A stretch of DNA of 13,957 nt, from NCBI GenBank assembly GCA_003162995.1, contig PLUZ01000223.1:4398-18354 (forward strand). Reading direction: 5' to 3'. Positions 6,644 to 13,397 of this stretch are shown here, one piece after another. Position 1 is the stretch's first letter; every line of letters begins with the position of its first letter. The translations under genes were made by a program, and so were the position numbers. The notes under the pieces were generated by a model. It made no database searches. It was given only the letters and a program-made list of their open reading frames with translations, and was not told the DNA's origin. Origin of the DNA: Methylocapsa sp. GTDB taxonomy: Bacteria; Pseudomonadota; Alphaproteobacteria; Rhizobiales; Beijerinckiaceae.

Positions 6644-8089
6644 ATGATTTTCAACGTGAACACTCCTGCTGCGCAAAAAGCGGCTTTCCCCGGACTCATC
6701 GCGGGCCTCGAAGCCATCACCGGCAAAAAACACGTCGTCACTGACGCCGCCGGCATGGAAGGATTTTTGCGCGAGCCGCGCGATCTCTTTCATGGCAAGG
6801 CGCTTTGCGTCGTGCAGCCGGGCTCCACGCAAGAGGTCGCGGCGGTGCTCAAACTTTGCCATGAAACCGGGACGCCGGTCGTGCCGCAGGGCGGCAATAC
6901 CGGGCTCGTGGGCGGCCAGATTCCCGGCGCGGGCGGGGGTGCGATCGTGCTTTCGCTCACCCGCATGCGGCGGCTCCGCGAGATCGATCCTGCCTCACAC
7001 ACGATGACCGTCGAAGCCGGCATGGTTTTGGCCCATGCGCAGGAAGAGGCCAGACGCGCGAACCGGCTGTTTCCGCTGTCGCTTTCAGCGGAAGGATCCT
7101 GCACCATCGGCGGCAATCTCGCGACAAATGCGGGCGGCACCAATGTGATCGCCTATGGCAATGCGCGCGATCTCGTGCTTGGCTTGGAAGTCGTGCTCGC
7201 CGACGGGCGGATTCTTTCGGATCTGACGAAGCTCAAAAAAAACAACGCCGGCTATGATCTCAAAAATCTCTTCATCGGCTCGGAAGGCACGCTCGGGATC
7301 ATTACCGCGGCGGTCCTGAAACTCTACCCAAAGCCCCGCGCGGTCGAGACAGCTTTTATTGGTCTTGCCTCGCCACGGGCGGCGCTCGCTTTGCTCGATC
7401 TCACCCGCGACATGGCAGGCGGCGAAATCACGAGCTTCGAGCTGATCCCGCGGATTGGGCTCGATTTCGTTCTGGCGCATAGCGAAAGCGCGCGGGACGT
7501 TCTCACCGGTAAACATGACTGGTATGTGCTGCTCGAATTGCGTTCGCAAAATGAGAAGGGGCTTGCGGACCGTTTGCTTGCGCTGCTTGAGACGGCAGCC
7601 AAGAACCATATCATCGAGGATGCGGCGGTTGCCGCGTCGCTCGATCAGCGCGATAATTTCTGGAAGCTGCGCGAACTGCTGCCGGAGGTCCAACGCCTAG
7701 AGGGCGGTTCGATCAAGCATGACGTCAGCGTGCCTATAGCGGAAATCCCGGATTTCCTTGATGAGGTTTCCAGCGCCGTGAGTCTGGTGATACCCGGCGC
7801 CCGCCTCGTGCCGTTTGGGCATGCCGGCGATGGCAATATTCATTGCAACATCTCGCAGCCCATTGGCGCCGACAAAGGCGCCTTTCTGGCGCGCTGGGAC
7901 GAGATCAACGCCATCGTTTATAGGATTGTGCTGGCGCATAACGGTTCGATTTCCGCCGAACATGGAATTGGCCAAATGAAACGCGATCTGTTGCCGCAGG
8001 TGAAGGATAAAGTCGCGATGGACCTCATGCGCGCGCTCAAGCAGACGCTCGATCCAAAGGGCATCTTAAACCCTGGCAAAGTGCTATAA
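6644..8089 (+). CDS. FAD-linked 2-hydroxyacid dehydrogenase (D2HGDH/DLD-like)
   Basis: This 481-aa flavoprotein is of the FAD_binding_4 plus FAD-oxidase_C type (VAO family), which oxidises D-2-hydroxyacids such as D-2-hydroxyglutarate, D-lactate or glycolate. The FAD-binding domain shows PQGGNTGLVGG at 81-91, SAEGSCTIGGNLATNAGG across 148-165 and FIGSEGTLGI at 220-229. The C-terminal substrate domain has SIKHDVSVP at 366-374, FGHAGDGNIHCN at 391-402 and SAEHGIG at 437-443. His393, His400 and Glu439 match the pattern of the metal ligands in D-2-hydroxyglutarate dehydrogenases. That, and the absence of an Fe-S domain, make D-2-hydroxyglutarate or D-lactate more likely than a GlcD subunit, as no glcE or glcF follows. 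The start at 6644 is chosen because homologues begin near MxFN and the DNA before it is not protein-like. The ribosome binding site is weak. A strong hairpin follows its stop. Confidence 0.92.
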   Translation: MIFNVNTPAAQKAAFPGLIAGLEAITGKKHVVTDAAGMEGFLREPRDLFHGKALCVVQPGSTQEVAAVLKLCHETGTPVVPQGGNTGLVGGQIPGAGGGAIVLSLTRMRRLREIDPASHTMTVEAGMVLAHAQEEARRANRLFPLSLSAEGSCTIGGNLATNAGGTNVIAYGNARDLVLGLEVVLADGRILSDLTKLKKNNAGYDLKNLFIGSEGTLGIITAAVLKLYPKPRAVETAFIGLASPRAALALLDLTRDMAGGEITSFELIPRIGLDFVLAHSESARDVLTGKHDWYVLLELRSQNEKGLADRLLALLETAAKNHIIEDAAVAASLDQRDNFWKLRELLPEVQRLEGGSIKHDVSVPIAEIPDFLDEVSSAVSLVIPGARLVPFGHAGDGNIHCNISQPIGADKGAFLARWDEINAIVYRIVLAHNGSISAEHGIGQMKRDLLPQVKDKVAMDLMRALKQTLDPKGILNPGKVL

Positions 8090-8116
8090 CCAAGCTTGCC
8101 GAGCCGGAGCTTGGTT
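8088..8116 (+). terminator. terminator-like hairpin after the FAD dehydrogenase gene
   Basis: AACCAAGCT (8088-8096) and AGCTTGGTT (8108-8116) form perfect 9-bp arms around an 11-nt loop, beginning inside the stop codon. No T-tract follows (GCCTC), so it may act as an mRNA 3'-end stabiliser or a Rho-assisted end instead of a classical intrinsic terminator. Confidence 0.5.
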
Positions 8117-8152
8117 GCCTCACATAAGCGATTGTTAACAACGGTGTGACTC

Positions 8153-8593
8153 ATGAACAATAGCCGGTATCTTGCAATTCTTGCACTCCTTTTGCCGTCG
8201 ATGGGGCAAGCCGCAAGCGTCATCAAGCCGATTGTCGCCTGTAGAGAAGAGGCCGATTCGAAAAAAGTTCTCGAATTCCTCGGCAAGAACGACAAAGCGG
8301 GGCTGGACAAATTCAGTGCGCCAAAACTTAACAAAGGCGATTGCCTCACGCTCTCGAAAGGCATGACGGTGACAATCGACACCAAGGATGCCAAGCTTTT
8401 CTGCGTGCGCCCCACCGGCGGGCTTGATTGCTACTGGACGGTCGATGCCGACATCAATCAGAATGCGGCCGAGACCCAGGCACATCAGGGCGATCATTCC
8501 GGCGGCGGCGGTCATAAACGCGGGGGCGGCGGAGGCATGGGCGGCATGGGAAATAATAGTATGGGCGGTGGCGGCGCTTCCCAACAGCCCTAG
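8153..8593 (+). CDS. secreted four-cysteine protein with Gly-rich tail
   Basis: This is a 146-aa protein without a recognised family. Residues 1-20 form a signal peptide (hydrophobic core AILALLLP, cleavage after MGQA), so it is exported to the periplasm or beyond. The mature part has four Cys at 30, 64, 84 and 93, suited to two disulfides, within a compact domain of about 80 residues that ends in LDCYWTVDAD. From about 111 to 142 follows a His/Gly/Met-rich tail (GGGGHKRGGGGG, GGMGNNSMGGGG) that looks disordered and might bind metal. The ribosome binding site is weak, and a TTGTTAACAA palindrome lies about 20 nt upstream of the ATG. It stands alone between two hairpins. The signal peptide and Cys pattern make it very likely real; the function is unknown. 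Confidence 0.82.
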   Translation: MNNSRYLAILALLLPSMGQAASVIKPIVACREEADSKKVLEFLGKNDKAGLDKFSAPKLNKGDCLTLSKGMTVTIDTKDAKLFCVRPTGGLDCYWTVDADINQNAAETQAHQGDHSGGGGHKRGGGGGMGGMGNNSMGGGGASQQP

Positions 8594-8594
8594 G

Positions 8595-8617
8595 GCATGA
8601 TCCGCGAAAACTCATGC
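8595..8617. repeat. short intergenic palindrome (GCATGA...TCATGC)
   Basis: GCATGA and TCATGC are 6-bp arms around an 11-nt loop, directly after the secreted-protein stop codon. The flanking AGGGCATGATCC resembles the start of a palindromic intergenic element common in Hyphomicrobiales genomes, here shortened or decayed. It may also act as a weak terminator. Only one copy is clear in the window. Confidence 0.35.
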
Positions 8618-8663
8618 GCGTAAAAATTCGATCGCCTAGGATTTCTAGCATAGAGGAGCAGCC

Positions 8664-9044
8664 ATGCCACTGACCCGTGTTTCCCTATTGAAAGGCAAGC
8701 CGCCGGAATATCGCAAGGCGATCTTGGATGGTCTCTACCAAGCGATGCGCGAGTCGTTCGGCGTGCCGGAGGACGATCGTTTCATGCTCATCGAAGAGTA
8801 TGACAAAAGCAATTTTGATTACGGCGCGAACTATCTGGGAATTGCCCGGAATGATGATCTCGTGATCATTCAAATCACCGTCAACAACACGCGCAGCCCC
8901 GAACAAAAGAAAGCCCTCTTCGCCCGCATCGCGGAGATTCTCTCCAAGACCCCCGGTATCAGGCCCGAAAACATCATGTTGAACCTTCTGGATGTGCCGA
9001 AGGAAAACTGGTCGTTCGGCAACGGCATCGCGCAATATGCGTGA
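8664..9044 (+). CDS. tautomerase-superfamily protein (MSAD-like)
   Basis: This 126-aa enzyme belongs to the tautomerase superfamily in the long-chain Tautomerase_2/malonate semialdehyde decarboxylase type. Pro2 becomes the N-terminal catalytic proline after Met removal. The conserved acidic pair near FGVPEDDRF (Asp37/38), Arg77 in NNTRS, and the C-terminal ENWSFGNGIAQ all fit the family. MSAD itself uses two arginines two residues apart, and here only one of that pair is clear, so decarboxylase activity is not assured. An AGAGGAG ribosome binding site lies just upstream of the ATG. The protein is cytoplasmic, and such enzymes usually form trimers. It is a single gene followed by the parDE promoter. 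The physiological substrate is unknown. Confidence 0.9.
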   Translation: MPLTRVSLLKGKPPEYRKAILDGLYQAMRESFGVPEDDRFMLIEEYDKSNFDYGANYLGIARNDDLVIIQITVNNTRSPEQKKALFARIAEILSKTPGIRPENIMLNLLDVPKENWSFGNGIAQYA

Positions 9045-9056
9045 GGGTCAAGGGAC

Positions 9057-9086
9057 GGCTTTAATATAGCCAGAAATTGATATAAT
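9057..9086 (+). promoter_or_regulatory. parDE promoter with quasi-palindromic operator
   Basis: A TATAAT -10 box lies at 9081-9086, 18 nt before the parD ATG. The -35 region overlaps the quasi-palindrome GGCTTTAATATAGCC (9057-9071), whose 7-nt arms differ at one pair. ParD antitoxins bind such sites to repress their own operon, so autoregulation is likely. The GGAGAG ribosome binding site follows at about 9091. Confidence 0.5.
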
Positions 9087-9104
9087 GATCGTGGAGAGTT
9101 TCTG

Positions 9105-9356
9105 ATGAACAAAATTGACGATTTCCATCTTGGTGATCACTTCACTTCCTTTATCAATGCTCAGATTGCACAAGGCCGCTATACCTCGCCGACCGATGTC
9201 GTGCAGGCGGCACTGCGGCTTCTGGAGGAACAGGAAGTCAGGCTGGCGGCGCTACGGACCGCGCTTATAGAGGGAGAAACAAGCGGGCAATCGACACCAT
9301 TTGATTTCGACGCCTTTATCGCGCGCAAGCGCGATGGCGAAACTCGTGTGCCGTGA
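9105..9356 (+). CDS. parD: ParD-type antitoxin
   Basis: This 83-aa type II antitoxin binds and neutralises the ParE toxin encoded immediately downstream. Residues about 10-44 form the ribbon-helix-helix DNA-binding domain, with the family pattern F-x-x-F-I-x-x-Q-I-x-x-G-R-Y-x-S-x-x-x-V-V. The C-terminal half (45-83), with GETSG and FDFDAFIARK, is the part that wraps around ParE in this family. A GGAGAG ribosome binding site precedes the ATG. Its TGA overlaps the parE GTG in a GTGA junction, so the two are co-translated. Base composition of its first part is lower in GC than the neighbouring core genes, consistent with horizontal transfer. The system appears intact. Confidence 0.93.
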   Translation: MNKIDDFHLGDHFTSFINAQIAQGRYTSPTDVVQAALRLLEEQEVRLAALRTALIEGETSGQSTPFDFDAFIARKRDGETRVP

Positions 9357-9643
9357 CACGTTTCACCCTTTCACCACGCGCCCAGGCCGATTTGGACGAA
9401 ATTTGGGACTACACCGTCAAACATTGGGGTGTTGATCAAGCGGAGTTTTATGTCCGCCTAATTGAGACCGCCATCAAAACGGTCGCTGCCGAACCGCGGC
9501 GAGGATGGTCGTGCGACGAGATACGCCAAGGCTACAAGAAATATTCCACCGGTTCGCATCTTCTCTTCTTCCGGTTGACCAGCTCGGGTATCGATGTCCT
9601 TCGTATCCTGCATCGTCACATGGATTTCGATCGCCATCTGTGA
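9353..9643 (+). CDS. parE: ParE-type toxin (RelE/ParE superfamily)
   Basis: This 96-aa toxin is full length for the family. The start is a GTG overlapping the parD stop. Family landmarks are in order: LSPRAQADLDEIWDYT at 7-22, WGVDQAEFY at 25-33, EPRRG at 47-51, an EIRQGYKKY segment, GSHLLFFR and the C-terminal RILHRHMD. ParE toxins typically inhibit DNA gyrase; that activity is family knowledge and is not shown by this sequence. No frameshift or missing end is seen. Transcription runs toward the convergent HicB-like gene, with 46 nt between the stops and no clear terminator. Confidence 0.93.
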   Translation: MTRFTLSPRAQADLDEIWDYTVKHWGVDQAEFYVRLIETAIKTVAAEPRRGWSCDEIRQGYKKYSTGSHLLFFRLTSSGIDVLRILHRHMDFDRHL

Positions 9644-9689
9644 CACAGCGTTCAAACGCACTGATCTTGCATCTGCTGTTCGGAGAGAA

Positions 9690-10040
9690 TCATTCGGCGG
9701 CGTGCTGACATAAGCCCCGCGGAAATGGGATGAGCGCCACCATATGGCGGGCCAAGTCCTGAGCGATTTCGGGATCGGCCTTGAGTTCCGTCAGGCTGCG
9801 AGCAGCAGGAATGTTCTGGCCGCTTTCGATCATCGCCGCGACCCAAAGTTCAAGCGCCTCGGCGGCATTCAGCATGGCCTCATCGAGCGTGTCTCCGGCC
9901 GAGATACAGCCCGGCAAATCCGGAAACCAGACGCCGATAGGCTTGCCTTCTTCCTCTTCGACGATGGCGATGTAGTGGGTCATGCAAAGATTCAGCCCTT
10001 TGGCCAGTTCGCGTACCAATAGATTTTGCTGACCAAACAT
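9690..10040 (-). CDS. HicB-like antitoxin, solitary and C-terminally short
   Basis: This 116-aa protein (97 aa if started at the ATG at 9983) has a HicB-like domain: MTHYIAIVEEEEG, then GVWFPDLPGCISAGDTLDEAMLNAAEAL, then the Glu/Leu-rich helix and a PAARSLTEL segment. HicB neutralises the HicA mRNA interferase, but no HicA ORF exists on either side here. Longer family members continue after the VALIPF region with a DNA-binding ribbon-helix-helix; this one ends 12 residues later, so that domain is missing. A strong AAAGGAGG site stands 10 nt before the ATG at 10040, whereas the domain-typical start at 9983 has none, so I use 10040, which adds 19 unusual residues. It may be a decayed system, an orphan antitoxin able to protect against related toxins, or a HicB-fold protein with another role. 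Confidence 0.82.
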   Translation of the reverse strand: MFGQQNLLVRELAKGLNLCMTHYIAIVEEEEGKPIGVWFPDLPGCISAGDTLDEAMLNAAEALELWVAAMIESGQNIPAARSLTELKADPEIAQDLARHMVALIPFPRGLCQHAAE

Positions 10041-10093
10041 GGGCCCAAATCCTCCTTTGGAGAAGATAAATCGGGTCGAGAATTGAGAAGGAA

Positions 10094-10720
10094 CTACCGG
10101 TTGATGCTCTTTATATAGGCGTCAAGGACGCACAATAGAACCTTTTCCTTGTTTGCAGCCGCATCCTCCCGGTTATCGTAAGGTCCGAGAAACACTGACA
10201 CGTATCCTGGAGTAAAACCTTCCATTGTAGCCGTTAATTCTGTTCGTGCAGAAACGTGGCATTCTTCAGATGCCCTATTTTTCACCCGCGTTGCCGAATT
10301 GACTGCCAATACTCCATTATTCACATCGAAAGATCCAAGCATCACGAACCAACTTGTGGAGCCAGGAATGTTTGGAATGGACTTAGTGTCAGTGGGAGGA
10401 GCTTTCATTCTCTGAGATGTGTCTAACGGTGGTTGGACTGATACGTTAGGCTTTATGTCAGGCGGATGTGGGCTCACGGTCGGAGCTTGGTCTGGTGGCG
10501 AGACCGCCGAAGTTTTGTTATCATTGAGTCCCTGAAAAATATCGGGCCGAAGTAAGCATAGAGCCAATAATGCGCAACCAGTAAAAAAACTAAGGACGCG
10601 GGGAACAATCTGTAACGCTGGAATTTTTATTTCTCTGACTTCGATTCCACCGCCGAGTAGCGCGATGACGATCAGTGCCAGCCCCACAAATATAATAATA
10701 GATACAATCGAAATCGGCAT
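10094..10720 (-). CDS. two-span membrane protein with SPOR-like C-terminus
   Basis: This 208-aa protein has no confident family name. Two hydrophobic spans lie at about 5-24 and 38-57, followed by a Pro-rich linker (about 73-120, many SPPDQAP-type pieces). A C-terminal domain at about 122-208 begins WFVMLGSF and later reads YVSVFLGPYDNREDAAA, the two-strand pattern seen in SPOR peptidoglycan-binding repeats. Cys154 and Cys197 could pair. By SPOR logic the C-terminus would be periplasmic and touch septal or denuded glycan. A GAGGGG ribosome binding site lies just before the ATG. It begins 25 nt after the helicase stop on the same strand. Its GC content in four sampled 60-nt blocks is 43-48%, clearly below the flanking genes, which suggests recent acquisition. 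SPOR assignment is by eye and moderate. Confidence 0.75.
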   Translation of the reverse strand: MPISIVSIIIFVGLALIVIALLGGGIEVREIKIPALQIVPRVLSFFTGCALLALCLLRPDIFQGLNDNKTSAVSPPDQAPTVSPHPPDIKPNVSVQPPLDTSQRMKAPPTDTKSIPNIPGSTSWFVMLGSFDVNNGVLAVNSATRVKNRASEECHVSARTELTATMEGFTPGYVSVFLGPYDNREDAAANKEKVLLCVLDAYIKSINR

Positions 10721-10745
10721 ACTCGCCCCTCTGTTTCAGTCAAGC

Positions 10746-13091
10746 TCACCCCGCTCGCACAAAACTCTCCAGCACCATTTTCCGCCCGGCCTTGTCAAAA
10801 TCGATGGTGAGCTTGTTGCCATCCACTGCCGCCACCGTTCCGGCGCCGAATTTCGTGTGAAATATCCGCGCGCCTTTCGCATAGGCCGAACCCGCGCTCG
10901 AACTCGCGACGAGTTCGCCCTCGATTTGCAGCGGTCCCCGCCGCGCCCGGCTGTCTTGAAAATTCCCGCCCTGACCCTGCCTTGCCTCCTCGCCGCGCCG
11001 TTGCGCGCGTTGCCAGCCCGGCGTCGTATAGGATGAGCCATAGCTATCCATATTGGCAAAGCGCGATTGCGCGTAGCCGCCATAGGCCGAGCCCGTCGCC
11101 GCCTCGACGACTTCGACATGTTTCTCGGGCAATTCATCCAAAAACCGCGAGGGAATCGTTGTCTGCCAAAGCCCGTGAATGCGCCGGTTGGTGGCGAAAT
11201 AAATCTTCGCCCGGCGCTTCGCGCGCGTCAGTCCGACATAGGCGAGGCGGCGCTCTTCCTCCAGCCCCGCACGGCCCTGATCATCGAGCGAGCGCTGATG
11301 CGGGAACAAGCCTTCTTCAAAACCCGGCAGAAACACGGTTTCGAATTCAAGCCCCTTCGCCGCATGCAAGGTCATGATGGACACGCGGGCGCCGGAGTCC
11401 ATATTCGCGGCGTCCATTACAAGTGAAATATGTTCGAGGAAGCTGCCGAGATCGGGAAACTCCTCCATCGAGCGGATGAGTTCCTTGAGATTTTCGAGAC
11501 GGCCCGCGGCGTCGGCGGTCTTCTCCTTGCGCCACAGATCCGTATAGCCGGATTCTTCCAAAATGATTTCGGCGAGTTCGCCCTGAGGCTTCGACTCGAT
11601 CAACTCCGACCAGCGCGAAAAATCGGTGAGCAGGCTTCGCAGAGTCTGGCGCTGCTTGGGCTTCAGCTCCTCCGTCTCGACCATGGTTCGCGCGGCCTGC
11701 ATCAAGGGGATGCGCGCGCTCCGTGCATGATCATGGAGGAGCTGCAAGGTGGCGTCACCGAGGCCGCGCTTCGGCAGGTTAAAGATGCGCTCGAAAGCAA
11801 GATCATCGGCGGGCTGCGCGACACAGCGAAAATACGCGAGCGCGTCGCGGATCTCGGCGCGCTCGTAAAATCGCGGGCCGCCGATCACCCGGTAGGGCAG
11901 GCCAAGGGTGATGAACCGCTCCTCGAATTCGCGCATCTGGAAGGAGGCGCGGACCAGAATGGCGATCTCATCGAGCGCGTGGCCCTTGCGCTGCAATTGC
12001 TCGATCTCCTCGCCGATCACGCGGGCTTCTTCTTCCGAGTCCCAAACGCCGGTGACGGTCGGCTTCTCGCCCAATTCGCTATCGGTGAAGAGCGTTTTGC
12101 CGAAGCGTCCTTCGTTATGCGAAATCAAGCCCGCGGCGACCGCCAGAATATGCCCGGTCGAGCGGTAATTGCGCTCGAGCCTGATGATTTTCGCGCCCGG
12201 AAAATCGCTCTCGAAACGCAGGATGTTATCGACCTCGGCGCCGCGCCAGCCATAGATCGATTGATCATCATCGCCGACGCAGCAGACGTTTTGGCGCCCC
12301 TGCGCGAGCAGCCGCAGCCACAAATATTGGGCGGTGTTGGTATCTTGATATTCATCGACGAGCATATAGCGGAAGCGGTCCTGATAGAGTTTTAGGACTT
12401 CCGTATTCTCGCGAAAGAGACGCAGGGTTTCTAGCAGCAGATCGCCGAAATCGGCGGTGTTGAGAATCTTCAACCGCTCCTGATAGAGCTTATAAAGCGC
12501 CGCGCCCTTGCCATTTGCGAAAGCGGCGGCCTCGCCCGCCGGCACATGCGAAACATCAAGGCCGCGATTTTTCCAGGCATCGATCTGATGCGCGAGTGCG
12601 CGCGCGGGCCAGCGCTTGTCGTCGATATTTTCGGCTTGCAGAACCTGTTTCAACAAGCGGAGCTGATCATCCGTGTCGAGAATGGTAAAGCCCGGTTTCA
12701 GACCGACAAGCTCGGCATGGCGGCGCAAAATCTTCGTCGAAATCGCATGGAACGTGCCGAGCCATGGCATGCCCTCGGCGACCGGTCCGGCGAGCGCGCC
12801 AATCCGCTCCTTCATTTCCCGCGCCGCCTTATTGGTGAAGGTCACGGCGAGAATTTCATGGGCGCGGGCGCGGCCTTGGGCGATGATATGGGCGATTTTG
12901 GTGGTCAGGACGCGGGTTTTTCCGGTGCCAGCACCCGCCAGCACGAGAAGCGGCCCATCGATCGCCTCGATCGCTTCCCGCTGCTCGGCGTTCAGCCCGT
13001 CAAGATAGCGGTGCGCGCCCGCCCGCGCGCGGGCGGCGATACCCTGCGGCGCGGGCGCCTCAAGCGGCTGAAGCGAAAGAACATTGGTCAA
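10746..13091 (-). CDS. uvrD: ATP-dependent DNA helicase UvrD/PcrA family
   Basis: This is a superfamily 1A 3'-5' helicase for nucleotide excision and mismatch repair and for stripping RecA or stalled complexes from DNA. Numbered from the TTG at 13091 (781 aa): the Q motif GLNAEQREAI near 32-41, Walker A GAGTGKT at 53-59, motif Ia AVTFTNKAAREM near 81-92, Walker B VDEYQDT at 244-250, motif III GDDDQSIYGWRGA at 272-284, and the late LHAAKGLEFETVFLPG and LAYVGLTRAK motifs. The last 45 residues (GARIFHTKFGAGTVAAVDG...) form the Tudor-like PcrA/UvrD tail that contacts RNA polymerase in homologues. An ATG at 13148 would add 19 residues (MIRFCTGAYPF...), but it lacks a ribosome binding site. The TTG has GAGGGGAG 10 nt upstream and gives the N-terminus expected of relatives. 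It is divergent from the phosphoesterase gene, and the SPOR-like gene follows 25 nt downstream. Confidence 0.95.
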   Translation of the reverse strand: MTNVLSLQPLEAPAPQGIAARARAGAHRYLDGLNAEQREAIEAIDGPLLVLAGAGTGKTRVLTTKIAHIIAQGRARAHEILAVTFTNKAAREMKERIGALAGPVAEGMPWLGTFHAISTKILRRHAELVGLKPGFTILDTDDQLRLLKQVLQAENIDDKRWPARALAHQIDAWKNRGLDVSHVPAGEAAAFANGKGAALYKLYQERLKILNTADFGDLLLETLRLFRENTEVLKLYQDRFRYMLVDEYQDTNTAQYLWLRLLAQGRQNVCCVGDDDQSIYGWRGAEVDNILRFESDFPGAKIIRLERNYRSTGHILAVAAGLISHNEGRFGKTLFTDSELGEKPTVTGVWDSEEEARVIGEEIEQLQRKGHALDEIAILVRASFQMREFEERFITLGLPYRVIGGPRFYERAEIRDALAYFRCVAQPADDLAFERIFNLPKRGLGDATLQLLHDHARSARIPLMQAARTMVETEELKPKQRQTLRSLLTDFSRWSELIESKPQGELAEIILEESGYTDLWRKEKTADAAGRLENLKELIRSMEEFPDLGSFLEHISLVMDAANMDSGARVSIMTLHAAKGLEFETVFLPGFEEGLFPHQRSLDDQGRAGLEEERRLAYVGLTRAKRRAKIYFATNRRIHGLWQTTIPSRFLDELPEKHVEVVEAATGSAYGGYAQSRFANMDSYGSSYTTPGWQRAQRRGEEARQGQGGNFQDSRARRGPLQIEGELVASSSAGSAYAKGARIFHTKFGAGTVAAVDGNKLTIDFDKAGRKMVLESFVRAG

Positions 13092-13274
13092 GGAATTGCG
13101 GCTCCCCTCAGGGTCAAATGGGTATGCGCCCGTGCAAAAGCGAATCATGCGGCGCCCGCATTATGCGCCAAAAAACACGCTGTGGCTTTCTCCTGAGCTG
13201 ACGCCGGTCCGGCCGCGGCGCCTTGCTTCGTCCCTTGTGGCCCGGAAATGCAGGCAATTCCAGGACTTGTCCCG

Positions 13275-13292
13275 CTGTCATGAATTCGTCAC
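13275..13292 (+). promoter_or_regulatory. Pho-box-like direct repeat
   Basis: CTGTCAT, a 4-nt spacer, then TCGTCAC gives a 7-4-7 arrangement with an 11-nt period, the layout of PhoB-binding Pho boxes. The first half matches the consensus exactly; the second keeps the GTCA core (4 of 7). It lies about 105 nt before the phosphoesterase start. PhoB control would make sense for an exported phosphatase or phospholipase, but this rests on one imperfect site. Confidence 0.4.
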
Positions 13293-13316
13293 GGGCATGC
13301 AACGCGACTTTCGTGC

Positions 13317-13328
13317 AGTACGCGTACT
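13317..13328. promoter_or_regulatory. perfect 12-bp palindrome AGTACGCGTACT
   Basis: This perfect palindrome lies in the divergent region between the helicase and phosphoesterase starts, about 70 nt before the latter. It could be an operator for a dimeric regulator. The rest of the interval 13092-13397 shows no other gene or clear sigma-70 boxes. Confidence 0.35.
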
Positions 13329-13397
13329 AGAGCGGAGCTAATCGCGCCGGACGCGAAGCCGCACGTCACTCGACCCCCCAAGGAGGAGATCCAGCCC

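Noticed and set aside
7085..7693. Minus-strand ORF of 202 codons opposite the FAD dehydrogenase
   Set aside because: Antisense to conserved FAD and metal motifs; no start signal.
11430..12395. Long plus-strand ORF of 321 codons opposite uvrD
   Set aside because: It is antisense to a helicase with all its motifs; high third-position GC keeps the opposite frame open. The translation has no recognisable domain and no ribosome binding site.
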